A stretch of DNA of 64,000 nt from an uncultured Collinsella sp. (GCA_900542825.1 UQOY01000003.1:1-64000), one strand, 5' to 3'; counted from the first letter of the stretch, positions 25,039 to 33,236 are shown. Notes: a model not told the origin generated them from the letters alone. Translations and numbers: made by a program.

Positions 25039-25114
25039 TTGGGTTACCTCCGCGCAATGCGCTTATACATGAGTAAACCGTAAGCCCCCAATTGGGAGCT
25101 TACGGAATAATGAC

Positions 25115-25190
25115 TGGCACGCCAGGAAGGACTCGAACCCTCAACACTCGGTTTTGGAGACCGATGCTCTACCAATTGAACTACTGGCGT
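25115..25190 (-). tRNA. trnW: tRNA-Trp (CCA)
   Basis: Cloverleaf of 76 nt with 7-bp acceptor ACGCCAG/CTGGCGT, anticodon CCA in the loop of CGGTCTCCAAAACCG, TTCGAGT T-loop and an encoded 3' CCA. It sits between rpmG and secE, a common position in Gram-positive genomes. Confidence 0.97.
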
Positions 25191-25203
25191 ATGTGACTAG
25201 AGA

Positions 25204-25353
25204 CTAGCGAGTCTCTTTGTGCAGCGTGTGGTGACGGCACCAGGGGCAATACTTCTTAATCTCCATACGATCAGGCATGGTCGACTTGTTCTTGGTGGTC
25301 GTATAGTTGCGGCGCTTGCACTCAGTGCACGCAAGAGTAACTAGAGTACGCAT
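25204..25353 (-). CDS. rpmG: 50S ribosomal protein L33 (zinc-binding form)
   Basis: A 49-residue ribosomal protein not listed as a long ORF. It reads MRTLVTLACTECKRRNY...CPWCRHHTLHKETR, with the zinc ribbon Cys9-x2-Cys12 and Cys36-x2-Cys39. This is the zinc-containing (C+) type. AGGTTCAGGA lies just before the ATG at 25353. The rpmG-tRNA-Trp-secE-nusG order supports the call. Confidence 0.95.
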   Translation of the reverse strand: MRTLVTLACTECKRRNYTTTKNKSTMPDRMEIKKYCPWCRHHTLHKETR

Positions 25354-25570
25354 GTATCCTGAACCTTTCATTTCCGCCCCGTACGGGCACGAGTTGGTAC
25401 TTTATCAGCTCTATGTAAGTGCTGTCAATGAAAACCTCGAATCAATTGGTTCTCGGTGGATCCATTCATATTTGGAACACATCAATGAAGCCAACGAGAG
25501 CTAATCGACGGTGCGCCCAGGACCATTGTCGATCCTCTCGACACCAGCAACGGCTCAATATCCATTGCAG

Positions 25571-25605
25571 AAAAGAACCCGGCACCCATATAAGTGCCGG
25601 GTTCT
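25571..25605 (-). terminator. terminator of tuf
   Basis: On the minus strand AGAACCCGGCAC pairs with GTGCCGGGTTCT, followed by TTTT. Confidence 0.85.
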
Positions 25606-25632
25606 CTAAGTCAGCTATATCAAAGAGCTAAT

Positions 25633-26823
25633 TTACTCAATGATCGTGGAGACGATGCCCGAACCGACGGTGTGGCCACCCTCGCGGATAGCGAAGCGCA
25701 GGCCCTCCTCCATGGCGATCGGGTGGATGAGGTCGCCCTCGATGGTGATGTGGTCACCAGGCATAGCCATCTCGGTGCCCTCGGGGAGCTTGACCGTACC
25801 GGTAACGTCGGTGGTACGGAAGTAGAACTGAGGACGATAACCATCGAAGAACGGGGTGTGACGGCCGCCCTCCTCCTTGGTCAGAACGTAGATCTCACCG
25901 GTGAACTTGGTGTGCGGGGTAACCGAACCGGGCTTGCAGAGAACCTGGCCGCGCTCGATGTCCTCGCGCTTGATGCCGCGGAGCAGCAGACCGACGTTGT
26001 CGCCAGCCTCGCAGAAGTCCATGGACTTACGGAACATCTCGATACCGGTAACGACGGTGTTCTGGGTATCCTTGATGCCGACAATCTCGACGGGCTCGTT
26101 GAGCTTGAGCTCACCGCGCTCGACACGGCCGGTAGCAACGGTACCACGGCCGGAGATGGTCATAACGTCCTCAACGGCCATCAGGAAGGGGAGGTCGTTG
26201 TTACGAGCAGGCGTCGGGATGTACTCGTCGACGGCCTTCATGAGCTCGCGGATAGCGTCCATCCACTTGGCGTCGCCCTCGAGAGCGCCCAGAGCGGAAC
26301 CACGGATGACGGGGATGTCGTCGCCGGGGAAATCGTACTCGGAGAGGAGCTCACGGGTCTCCATCTCGACGAGGTCGATAAGCTCGTCATCGTCGACCAT
26401 GTCGCACTTGTTCAGGAAGACGACGATGTAAGGAACGCCGACCTGACGGGCGAGCAGGATGTGCTCGCGGGTCTGAGCCATGGGGCCGTCGGTAGCGGCG
26501 ATGACCAGGATAGCGCCGTCCATCTGAGCAGCACCGGAGATCATGTTCTTGACGTAGTCAGCGTGGCCCGGGCAGTCAACGTGAGCGTAGTGACGGGCAG
26601 CAGTCTCGTACTCGACGTGGGAGACGGAGATCGTAATGCCGCGCTCGCGCTCCTCGGGAGCCTTGTCGATGTTCTCGAACGCAGTGAAGTCAGCCTTGCA
26701 GCCCTCGGTCTCGGAGAGAACCTTGGTGATGGCGGCGGTCAGCGTGGTCTTGCCGTGGTCGACGTGACCAATGGTGCCGATGTTAACATGCGGCTTAGTG
26801 CGCTCAAACTTCTCTTTGGCCAT
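25633..26823 (-). CDS. tuf: elongation factor Tu
   Basis: GTPase that delivers aminoacyl-tRNA to the ribosome. The 396 residues carry GHVDHGKTTLTAAI (P-loop, about 19-32), the switch I RGITIS, DCPGHADYV (G3), NKCDMVDD (G4) and GSALGALEG (G5), then the two beta-barrel domains ending in GSGIVSTIIE. AAGAGGAGGG lies 5 nt before the ATG. It is downstream of a tRNA-Tyr/Thr/Met cluster, a common arrangement. Confidence 0.98.
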   Translation of the reverse strand: MAKEKFERTKPHVNIGTIGHVDHGKTTLTAAITKVLSETEGCKADFTAFENIDKAPEERERGITISVSHVEYETAARHYAHVDCPGHADYVKNMISGAAQMDGAILVIAATDGPMAQTREHILLARQVGVPYIVVFLNKCDMVDDDELIDLVEMETRELLSEYDFPGDDIPVIRGSALGALEGDAKWMDAIRELMKAVDEYIPTPARNNDLPFLMAVEDVMTISGRGTVATGRVERGELKLNEPVEIVGIKDTQNTVVTGIEMFRKSMDFCEAGDNVGLLLRGIKREDIERGQVLCKPGSVTPHTKFTGEIYVLTKEEGGRHTPFFDGYRPQFYFRTTDVTGTVKLPEGTEMAMPGDHITIEGDLIHPIAMEEGLRFAIREGGHTVGSGIVSTIIE

Positions 26824-26879
26824 AAAGCCCTCCTCTTAACAGGTCGTCCCCGGACGGGACTTTGCCTTTATACCATAGT

Positions 26880-26906
26880 GGCCTCTCAACATACTATTGA
26901 GAAGCC
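26880..26906 (-). terminator. hairpin between tRNA-Met and tuf
   Basis: GGCCTCTCAA pairs with TTGAGAAGCC around a 7-nt loop (one mismatch). It may end the tRNA transcript or act as a processing signal before tuf. Confidence 0.5.
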
Positions 26907-26919
26907 ACCGTGTTACCTA

Positions 26920-26996
26920 TGGTAGCGGTGACTGGATTCGAACCAGTGACGCCACGGGTATGAACCGTGTGCTCTAACCAACTGAGCTACACCGCC
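26920..26996 (-). tRNA. trnM: tRNA-Met (CAT), elongator type
   Basis: 77 nt with acceptor GGCGGTG/CACCGCT (one G-U pair), anticodon CAT, T-arm GGTTCGAATCC and encoded CCA. The anticodon stem is CACGG/CCGTG rather than the GGG/CCC of initiator tRNA, so it is an elongator. Confidence 0.93.
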
Positions 26997-26999
26997 GGA

Positions 27000-27075
27000 T
27001 GGAGCCTGCAACCAGACTTGAACTGGTGACCTCTTCGTTACCAACGAAGTGCTCTACCGACTGAGCTATACAGGC
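27000..27075 (-). tRNA. trnT: tRNA-Thr (GGT)
   Basis: 76 nt with acceptor GCCTGTA/TGCAGGC, anticodon GGT flanked by TTCGTT and AACGAAG, and encoded CCA. It lies 3 nt from tRNA-Met. Confidence 0.95.
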
Positions 27076-27085
27076 ACTTGACGGG

Positions 27086-27167
27086 TGGGAGCTATAGGAT
27101 TCGAACCTATGTAGGCAGAGCCAACGGGTTTACAGCCCGTCCCCATTAACCACTCGGGCAAACTCCC
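27086..27167 (-). tRNA. trnY: tRNA-Tyr (GTA)
   Basis: 82-nt class II tRNA with acceptor GGGAGTT/AGCTCCC, anticodon GTA and a long variable arm. Unlike its neighbours the gene lacks an encoded CCA (ACCC follows), so CCA must be added afterwards. Confidence 0.93.
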
Positions 27168-27495
27168 AATCGTTCAAGTATCCGCAGGTCCTTTGGTCTT
27201 TTGGACCGCCGCCCCCGCGAACGAAGAAGATAATACGATGCCACCTTGGGAGCTGTCAACGAAAACCTCTAGATACACGGTGCCGGGCGTATCTATATAA
27301 CTTTAACCTGCGGTTTTGCTGAGTTTGGATATGAAGGGAGGTGGATTTGTATGTGGCGGTGACATTTCCCGAGGGAACACTTTGTCGTAGTGGAGTGAGC
27401 CTGCAGAATATTGCTTCGATAACGACTCATCTGCACCTATATATAGGTCGAAATCGGGCTTCCCAGACAGAAGATTGCTCTTCCCAGGCAAAATC

Positions 27496-27559
27496 GAGCG
27501 TGGATAATCTCCCACTTTTGCCGTGCCATCGAGTCCAAAGTGGCAGATTATCCACGCTC
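27496..27559. repeat. 24-bp-stem inverted repeat
   Basis: The arm at 27496-27519, containing GTGGATAATCT, pairs with 27536-27559 (22 of 24). A third, degenerate copy of the motif (GGAAGATTTTCCACACC) follows at about 27571. It may be a terminator-like or regulatory palindrome. Confidence 0.65.
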
Positions 27560-27641
27560 ATTCACTAAGCGGAAGATTTTCCACACCCGTTCGTCCGAAA
27601 ATCCTCGCTCGACCAGGATGACTGGGACCGGCCCGGCCTTT

Positions 27642-27858
27642 GTCTCGATCTGTAACAGTAAGAGGGTTATTCCTCCCCCATCTGTTACAGATCGAGATGT
27701 TTCCCTAGCGGTCTCCCATTTATCTAAATCTGTAACAATAAGAACGGTTTTCCTTCCCTAGTTGTTACAGATTGAGACACTTCTCAGCTCGCCCCCAGAT
27801 TGTCTAAATCTGTAACAGCTGGGAGTTGAATGCTCGTCCTCGTGTTATAGATCGAGAT
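27642..27858. repeat. three tandem about 80-bp hairpin repeats
   Basis: Stem GTCTCGATCTGTAACAG...CTGTTACAGATCGAGA (27642-27697), then AATCTGTAACAA...TTGTTACAGATT (27727-27773), then a decayed copy (27806-27858). Stems are conserved and loops (24-26 nt) differ. A fourth copy lies at 30421-30477, so the copies bracket the 27.9-30.4 kb genes. Confidence 0.7.
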
Positions 27859-27882
27859 TGTCGACTAACCCCAACCAAGCCC

Positions 27883-28575
27883 TTAAGCCAGTACCTCAGA
27901 TCCGTTGTACAGCCTGCTGCCTTCAAACGATCGCATCAAAAGTTCGCGACGTTCATCGAGGTCTTTCAGTTCGCAGGGGAACACGAACAGCATCACGTTT
28001 TGATGATACTTGTAATCGGCATAGACATCCGGATCGCCCAAGCGTGTGGGCGTGGACACGATACCATCCGACATACGCTCACTTGAGCCCACATAAATTC
28101 CCAGATAGTCACTGTAGTTCTTATCGTGATCGCCCTTTTGATACTTTGCGATAAGGTAGCAACCAGGCATATCAAAGCCGTTAAACGCGGCATCGGAAGC
28201 CTTTTCCTGCTGGCAGACAAACTTGTGCAGGGGCATCACCGTCGACGCACTTTCGAAAATCGACTGCCTGGCGGCGCTGATCTTCTTGCGAGCCTCGGCG
28301 GCTTCTCTTGAGTCCTGGAACGCTTTCGCAGCGCCGCCCAGCGCGCCAACCGCCGCGCCAACGCCATCGGCCGCGACACCAAGCCCCATACCAATACCAT
28401 CGGCAACGGCGCGCACGCCATTAGCGGCGCCATCAGCAGCACCCTTTACGGCACCACCGACGGCATCAACATCGACACCGAGTTGCTTTGCACCCTCAAT
28501 GACACCAGCTGCCGCGGCCAGAACCTCCGCCGCAAGATCCATCGCATTTATTACGGTTTCCAGTTTTACAGCCAT
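27883..28575 (-). CDS. glycine-zipper protein with GIY-YIG nuclease-like C-terminus
   Basis: A 230-residue protein. Residues 20-85 are Gly/Ala-rich with repeated GxxxG spacing (GAKQLGVDVDAVGGAVKG, GIGMGLGVAADGVGAAVG) and could insert in or span a membrane. After a short charged helix, residues about 138-226 resemble a GIY-YIG fold: GCYLIAKY, LGIYVGSSERM, a conserved-type Glu in LDERRELLMRSF and Asn224 in RLYNGS. The catalytic Arg is not obvious. GAAAGGAA lies 7 nt before the ATG. The layout (delivery-like N-terminus, nuclease-like C-terminus) suggests an effector, but this is inference. Confidence 0.5.
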   Translation of the reverse strand: MAVKLETVINAMDLAAEVLAAAAGVIEGAKQLGVDVDAVGGAVKGAADGAANGVRAVADGIGMGLGVAADGVGAAVGALGGAAKAFQDSREAAEARKKISAARQSIFESASTVMPLHKFVCQQEKASDAAFNGFDMPGCYLIAKYQKGDHDKNYSDYLGIYVGSSERMSDGIVSTPTRLGDPDVYADYKYHQNVMLFVFPCELKDLDERRELLMRSFEGSRLYNGSEVLA

Positions 28576-29105
28576 CCTAGAATTCCTTTCGATATCTTGC
28601 ATAACCGAAGCAGTTCTGACTCCTAAATAGCGTCAGGCGGTTGCGCAGTCTTCCGCGACCATGCGAAATGTATGCAGTACCCAAGCCAGCAGTTTAAATT
28701 GGGCTACGTAATTAGTCCCAACGGGTTGTCCATTAATCGGTGAGCGCAATGAGCGTCTCGAGGAACACCTATGCTCAGACTCGCCACCAACGCACAGCAT
28801 TAGCGCATTAACACCATCGGACAGAGAAATTTGGCTGCAGCAAGAACCAGGTTCACTTTTCGCCAGCTTAGTCTTACCATTCGTCCACCATGCCCATACG
28901 TGCAAGTAGACCCACTCGGTCACGCATTGTTCCGCCACCCCCCATCGCATCCACCGTCATTTCGGGCGGCCTCAGTTCAAGCGCGCAGCTATTCGACTGA
29001 TGTCGCAGCAAGAGAGGAATCCGTTTACCGAATAGAAAGCCATGGCATCTGCGGAATAGTCAGAAAGCGCTAGCATTTTCATATCGGGAAAGAAGAGCAC
29101 CAATT
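28576..29105. other. 530-bp gap between divergent island genes
   Basis: Contains promoters for both sides and no convincing gene. A minus-strand ORF of 105 codons (28633-28950) has no ribosome site and looks like random or decayed coding sequence. Codon choice and GC are unlike the core genes. Confidence 0.4.
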
Positions 29106-29951
29106 ATGGACAAAAAGAAAAGGACAGCCATCGTCTCTGCCGTCGCGGCCTTAATCGTTGCTATCGGAGCGTACTGGTACGTCAATTACCAGATACCGCA
29201 CAATGAGGCGGTTGAGGCCTTCAACACCGCTGCCGACGGACTTCAAAGCCGCAACGATGACTTAGACGCCGCAATCAAAGAGCTTCAGGAACTGAACAAA
29301 TCGAAGGATAAGCCCTATGATTCGTCGACGTCTGATTCCGCGACCAATGCGGTAGCCCAAGCTCAGGCCGCCAAAGAAGATATCCCCGCAATGCCAGGAA
29401 ATACCGACGAGATAAACGCTATGGCAAAGAAGATCAACAAGATGGGAAAATACGATTCCGTCATCGCCGATCTTTCCACCGCCAAGTCCAACCTTCAAGA
29501 CAGCATCGACCAGCTCAAGCAGGTGACCAACCCCTCAGAGCAATTCATCCTGCAACGGCTCACGGGCATTGCCAACATCACGGCACTGGAAGCTGTTTCG
29601 GAGGGCAACGATCCAAATAATAAGCTAGGCAAACAGGGTGGTTACACCGCATGCGTCTACTTTAATTCCGATTTGGTCGACCCTTCCGACGTGTATCTTA
29701 GCGGAGATTACACCCCCGTCGTAGACGGCGGATGTGATGCCGGCGGAGCCGTCGAGGTGTACGCAAACGCCAAAGATGCCAAAAAACGCGATGAGTACTT
29801 GAGCAGCTTTGACGGCAATTCGATCTTAGACCCCGGTTCGCACAAGGTTGTTGGCACCTGCGTGGTTCGCACCTCCTGCCATCTTGCCGCATCGCAGCAA
29901 AACAACATGACAAGCAACATTGAGCAGGCACTCATTAGGCTCGACAAGTAA
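29106..29951 (+). CDS. membrane-anchored extracytoplasmic protein of unknown function
   Basis: 281 residues. A KKK-RTAIVSAVAALIVAIGAYWYV start makes an N-terminal anchor with the bulk outside. Residues 30-145 are helical and charged with coiled-coil character (AAIKELQELNKSKDK, SNLQDSIDQLKQV). The C-terminal 130 residues hold four cysteines (TACVYF, GGCDAGG, TCVVRTSC) that could form disulfides. GGGAAAGAAGAG precedes the ATG. It is followed 43 nt later by a zinc-ribbon gene, probably in one operon. I do not recognise the family. Confidence 0.65.
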   Translation: MDKKKRTAIVSAVAALIVAIGAYWYVNYQIPHNEAVEAFNTAADGLQSRNDDLDAAIKELQELNKSKDKPYDSSTSDSATNAVAQAQAAKEDIPAMPGNTDEINAMAKKINKMGKYDSVIADLSTAKSNLQDSIDQLKQVTNPSEQFILQRLTGIANITALEAVSEGNDPNNKLGKQGGYTACVYFNSDLVDPSDVYLSGDYTPVVDGGCDAGGAVEVYANAKDAKKRDEYLSSFDGNSILDPGSHKVVGTCVVRTSCHLAASQQNNMTSNIEQALIRLDK

Positions 29952-29994
29952 GTTTTTGATTCGTCATATCAGCTAGCGATTAAGGAGTGTAGAT

Positions 29995-30174
29995 ATGAGC
30001 GATAGATTCCCCGATGTTGATTGGTGGTGCGATCGTTGTAACGCCTACCTCAATGATCAACCGGGTTTTGACGACCATAAGTACACGTGGGTTTGCACTG
30101 AATGTGGTTACAAGAACAGCATCTCCGCAACCAATATTTATGAATCCGAAGAGGACTATCGCAACTCGCAATAG
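29995..30174 (+). CDS. small zinc-ribbon protein
   Basis: 59 residues, too short for most ORF calls: MSDRFPDVDWWCDRCNAYL, then WVCTECGYKN, ending EEDYRNSQ. Two CxxC pairs 22 residues apart form a rubredoxin-like zinc knuckle, and the tail is acidic. TAAGGAG lies 7 nt before the ATG. Similar zinc-ribbon proteins accompany small acidic proteins in mobile regions of gut bacteria; the role is unknown. Confidence 0.7.
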   Translation: MSDRFPDVDWWCDRCNAYLNDQPGFDDHKYTWVCTECGYKNSISATNIYESEEDYRNSQ

Positions 30175-30183
30175 GAACTTCTT

Positions 30184-30394
30184 ATGAGATGCAAGGTCGT
30201 TTATCATTTACCGAGCGGAGCCGACGAAGAGGAGGATGAGCTCTTTTATTCAGAATCTGAGGCTCACGACGCCGCACGTGAAGGCTTTCCAATTATCGAA
30301 CGGGCTCAGAGGAAGACTATCTGTTAAACCCAGGCGATAATCCCCTCCCGATGACAATGGTTACAGTTACGACATCGTAGGGGTAGACGAGTAG
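30184..30394 (+). pseudogene. decayed copy of the small acidic protein at 33519
   Basis: Starts MRCKVVYHLPSGADEEEDELF, matching MTKYKVIYHYPDGSDGEEDDLF of the intact gene at 33519. After residue about 41 the frame breaks. The rest of the family sequence (LLNPGDNPLP, then DDNGYSYDIVGVDE) is found in two further frames, so at least two frameshifts are present. It lies 9 nt after the zinc-ribbon gene. Confidence 0.75.
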
Positions 30395-30420
30395 GTCTGT
30401 TAGCCCCCCCTCTTTGCATC

Positions 30421-30477
30421 GTCTCGACCTGTAACAACTGAGCAGATATTATCTTCCTAACTGTTACAGGTTGAGAC
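30421..30477. repeat. fourth CTGTAACAG-type hairpin
   Basis: GTCTCGACCTGTAAC pairs with GTTACAGGTTGAGAC (one G-U/mismatch) around a 27-nt loop. It is the same family as 27642-27858, placed at the other side of the cassette. Confidence 0.65.
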
Positions 30478-30507
30478 AAACCGAAAAAAAGAAAAGGCAG
30501 GAGACAA

Positions 30508-30547
30508 AACGCCGCCGTACCGAAAAAAACAACGGTGCGGCGGCGTT
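30508..30547 (-). terminator. terminator of the lipoprotein gene
   Basis: AACGCCGCCG and CGGCGGCGTT form a GC-rich stem extended by G-T pairs, followed on the minus strand by TTTT. Confidence 0.65.
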
Positions 30548-30578
30548 CTCCTACAGCCAATAAGGTCGAACAGTCTCT

Positions 30579-31478
30579 CTACTGTGCTTTTACGAAGCAC
30601 AGAACATTACCAACGACCACGCAGTAATCCGTAACGCTCGCGTCGGTCAAATAAGGAACGGCCACCTTCTTGGTGCTGCCTTCGGGCATCGTCCCAAGAT
30701 AGCCGCCGGTTGCAATCTCGTAGCCAGGCCACTCATAAGAGAAGTTAGGGCAAGTCAGATCGATACCATCAGGACCCTTAGTTTGAATCAAATCACCAAA
30801 GGAAATGCCGTCCGTTGTCTTGGGATCGATAGAGTCATTCGTAACCGTGCAAAGGAGATAGCTATAGTTCTGATTCTCAGACCAACCATCGAACTCACGA
30901 GCACGCTGGCTGGAGTCGGCGTCAACGACAAAACCGTCAACAGATAATTCCATCCCGCCTGCCTCAGTTTCAAATGAAATAGTCTGTCCAAGAGGAACGA
31001 GCTCAGAAGGCGACTTCACATATTTGGAAAGCGCCTTGGAATGGTCGTCATCCATTTTCAGCCCCGCTTTATCTTCAAGTTCCTTTACAACCGAAGCGGC
31101 CTTTTTGCATCCCTTGACGTAGTTGTCGTTGTAGGTAGCAGGGTCGTTCGGATAATTAACGAGGCCAGCGCTTTCCATATCCAAAGCAGACTTATAGTCC
31201 TTAACGAGATCTGCAAAAGACTCGTCCTCAAAATCCTTCGACTTGAATTTGCTCACCGCGGCAATTTGAACATCAACGCCCTGCTGCAAGAGAGAAATCT
31301 GCTCATCGATAGAACCAGCCCTCTTCGAAGAAACGTCGGACCAGTCAGCAATACCAGCCTCAACGGCATCAACAAAAGAAGCCTGGCGTTGGGCTTCTTC
31401 ATTATTGACACCGCCGCAACCAATTAGCGAAAGCCCGAGAACAGCAACGCAGAGAACTGCACCGAATCGCTTACCCAT
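30579..31478 (-). CDS. lipoprotein with DUF4352-like C-terminal domain
   Basis: 299 residues. The signal peptide GKRFGAVLCVAVLGLSLIGCGG has a lipobox with Cys20, so the protein is anchored outside the membrane. The middle part is helical (residues 30-150). The last about 130 residues (LGQTISFETEAGGMELSVDGF, NYSYLLCTVTNDS, GDLIQTKGPDGIDL) read like an immunoglobulin-fold DUF4352-type domain. I choose the ATG at 31478, with GGAAGGA 8 nt upstream. It is convergent with the small-protein operon. Confidence 0.7.
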   Translation of the reverse strand: MGKRFGAVLCVAVLGLSLIGCGGVNNEEAQRQASFVDAVEAGIADWSDVSSKRAGSIDEQISLLQQGVDVQIAAVSKFKSKDFEDESFADLVKDYKSALDMESAGLVNYPNDPATYNDNYVKGCKKAASVVKELEDKAGLKMDDDHSKALSKYVKSPSELVPLGQTISFETEAGGMELSVDGFVVDADSSQRAREFDGWSENQNYSYLLCTVTNDSIDPKTTDGISFGDLIQTKGPDGIDLTCPNFSYEWPGYEIATGGYLGTMPEGSTKKVAVPYLTDASVTDYCVVVGNVLCFVKAQ

Positions 31479-31639
31479 AGTTTTAATCCTTCCCATAGCA
31501 GCAGACACATTGATAAGGATAGGCGTAAATGAAAGTGCCGCCAGACCGTTTCGGCAAACGGAACAGTGCGGGAGACGAATGAAAGAACGCCCGGACTTTC
31601 TATCCCATGCCAGCAGATCGTCCATCTCAGCATCTGGTT

Positions 31640-32091
31640 CACACGTCGTTGCACAGTTTTATACCGTGCGCCCAGTACATTCCGGCACGCGGCGCCCACG
31701 TCGTATTCCCCACGGATCACGGCGCGCCGACCACACGCCCTGCCAAGCTCGGGGCCGCGCGCGGATTCAATGCTCGCGCAAAGTGAGTTATCGTTGCCCA
31801 CATCCACGCCACCGTGTCGTCGGGTTGCGTACGGTATACGACACCGCTGTTTAGCTCCACAACATAGTGCGTCATGCGCGCCCAGCTCGCGATACGCCGC
31901 CAGTAGGCAACGTGGTTGGCAGCGCTCACGTCGGCATTCCCCGCCTCATGGACTGCCAAAAACGTCGGCGAGCGGGCGCCGTGCCCCTGTGACACGATCG
32001 CTTCGCGGTTCTCGTAGGCCGCAGCCGGCGTGGCGAGCGCCAATGCAACCACCAGCACGGCAATCCACACAGTCGATCTCTAATTCCTCAT
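31640..32091 (-). pseudogene. decayed phage N-acetylmuramoyl-L-alanine amidase
   Basis: After AGGAGGGCT and ATGAGGAAT comes an in-frame TAG, then an otherwise readable amidase: TFLAVHEAGNADVSAANHV, MTHYVVELNSGVVYRTQPDDTVAW. A frameshift at about 31803 moves the remainder (VGNDNSLCASIE, matching the AWHxGNxNSxxIGIE motif of amidase_2) to another frame, where the expected His is Asp. The early stop, frameshift and altered catalytic region mark it as dead. Confidence 0.7.
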
Positions 32092-32159
32092 AGCCCTCCT
32101 AAAAACAAAGGCACCGTGGCCGTGAGCTGCAGCGATCCTGGGACAGACAGAATCACCTC

Positions 32160-32367
32160 CTAAACCGTACCGCCCGAGTCGAGCTCCGCCATCACCGGGG
32201 AGAGCGCAGCCATGATAAGAGCCACGACCAATGCACGCCATGCGTGGTCCAGTACCACCTGACCAAAAAATCAGGTCTACGTTGGCGATGATCACACCGA
32301 GGATGCCCTGGACGATGGCACGGGCCAATCGCCACTGCCATTCGTTTGAGTTCAGAAACTCTTCCAT
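32160..32367 (-). pseudogene. decayed phage holin
   Basis: Begins MEEFLNSNEWQWRLARAIVQG followed by a membrane segment LGVIIANVDLIF. A one-base change in the T run near 32269 shifts the frame; the other frame then gives VVLDHAWRALVVALIMAALSPVMAELDSGGTV and a stop at 32160. The restored protein is a typical two-helix holin. The start overlaps the upstream stop (TAATG). Confidence 0.7.
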
Positions 32368-32585
32368 TACTCCGACCTTTCTGCCAGCGACTGAACGTCA
32401 TGCTGCATGACGGCCATGTCCTGCTCAAGCCTGTAGGTGCGTTCAATCAGGGTGTTGTGCTTTTCAACGCGCTTCGAGAAGATGTCGGTCTCGATCTCCA
32501 TCACCGCGCGGTTGCGGGAGTTGGAGCACAGCGCGCCTGCGAGCGTGACGACACCACTAATAAGGACAACAACAATCGATTCCAA
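32367..32585 (-). CDS. small phage membrane/coiled-coil protein (lysis module)
   Basis: 72 residues: an N-terminal hydrophobic helix (SIVVVLISGVVTLAGAL) then a heptad-like segment (KRVEKHNTLIERTYRLEQDMAVMQHDVQSLAE). Proteins of this kind precede holin and endolysin genes in phages of Gram-positive bacteria. It is the only intact member of the module here. Function unknown; possibly a relic. Confidence 0.6.
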   Translation of the reverse strand: MESIVVVLISGVVTLAGALCSNSRNRAVMEIETDIFSKRVEKHNTLIERTYRLEQDMAVMQHDVQSLAERSE

Positions 32586-32589
32586 ACGA

Positions 32590-32747
32590 CTTCCTAACGT
32601 CTTCCGTTGGAACCATCATCGAGGGCGGTCACAAACGGATTTATTACTACATTCGTCCTTTTAGTACTACGTCCATCGTGTTAGATTGCTCTATTACTAC
32701 TGATAATTCTAATTTTATGGTATTGTATTAGCTGAGAGGAGCGAATC
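32590..32747 (+). promoter_or_regulatory. AT-rich promoter region of the 32.7-33.7 kb operon
   Basis: Markedly AT-rich for this genome, with repeated TATTACTAC/TAGTACTAC words and TATGGTATTGTATTAG close to the gene. A -10-like TATGGT or TATTGT is likely. The base composition suggests a recently acquired segment. Confidence 0.4.
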
Positions 32748-33236
32748 GTGGAAAACTACAGCGTCAAAGACATTGCAGATCTGCTGAAAACAAATCCGGA
32801 AACGGTCCGCCGATGGATTAGGAGCGGAAAGCTAAAGGCAACGCGAGGGGCTTCGAGAAAAGAAGGAAGCTCGATTAGCACGAATGACCTTCTGAAATTC
32901 CTCCAGGAGAATGCAAAATACGCTGGAATTGTCGCCAGCGCAGCTTCTACCCCCATCGGAGCGATGTCGGCTGCGCTTCTGGGCGCGGCGGGCGGAATTG
33001 CCGCCCTTAAATCCAGAAATGAACAAGCGATCGAAAACTCGACGGCAACTCAATATCAAATCTGTGCCTACCTGAACGATGAGATCCAACGACTCTCGGA
33101 AAGCATCGAACAAAAGGAGACGATCGCTTCCCAATTAAAGGCGGAGATTGAGCGAGACAAAGCAAAAATCGATGAGATGAGAGGGGCGATACTTCAACTT
33201 TCACAGGAAGAGAGAACAAAATGTATTGGAGGATAA
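32748..33236 (+). CDS. HTH DNA-binding protein with hydrophobic segment and coiled coil
   Basis: 162 residues starting at GTG, with AGAGGAGCG 6 nt upstream. Residues 4-50 are a MerR/excisionase-type helix-turn-helix (YSVKDIADLLKTNPETVRRW, SGKLKATRG, SISTNDLLKFL). Residues 57-88 are Gly/Ala-rich and hydrophobic (STPIGAMSAALLGAAGGIAAL). Residues 100-156 form a long charged coiled coil (LSESIEQKETIASQLKAEIE). A DNA-binding head joined to a membrane-like segment is unusual. It heads a three-gene operon. Confidence 0.7.
   Translation: MENYSVKDIADLLKTNPETVRRWIRSGKLKATRGASRKEGSSISTNDLLKFLQENAKYAGIVASAASTPIGAMSAALLGAAGGIAALKSRNEQAIENSTATQYQICAYLNDEIQRLSESIEQKETIASQLKAEIERDKAKIDEMRGAILQLSQEERTKCIGG

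Larger units (their letters stand above)
27168..27882. other. non-coding hairpin-rich island edge
   Basis: About 715 bp without a credible gene between tRNA-Tyr and the GIY-YIG-like gene. The sequence is less GC-rich than the flanks. It contains one 24-bp-stem hairpin (27496-27559) and three tandem hairpins with a CTGTAACAG-type stem (27642-27858). The first about 300 bp show nothing I can name. Confidence 0.6.

Noticed and set aside
22978..25083. 701-codon open frame on + across rplA, rplK, nusG and secE
   Set aside because: Antisense to four ribosomal/translocation genes; the protein has no family features.
27642..27858. CRISPR array or retron
   Set aside because: Only three repeats, each a palindrome with its own loop, irregular spacing, no spacers of constant length and no cas or reverse-transcriptase gene nearby.
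28633..28950. 105-codon gene on -
   Set aside because: No ribosome site, no recognisable domain, composition like non-coding DNA.
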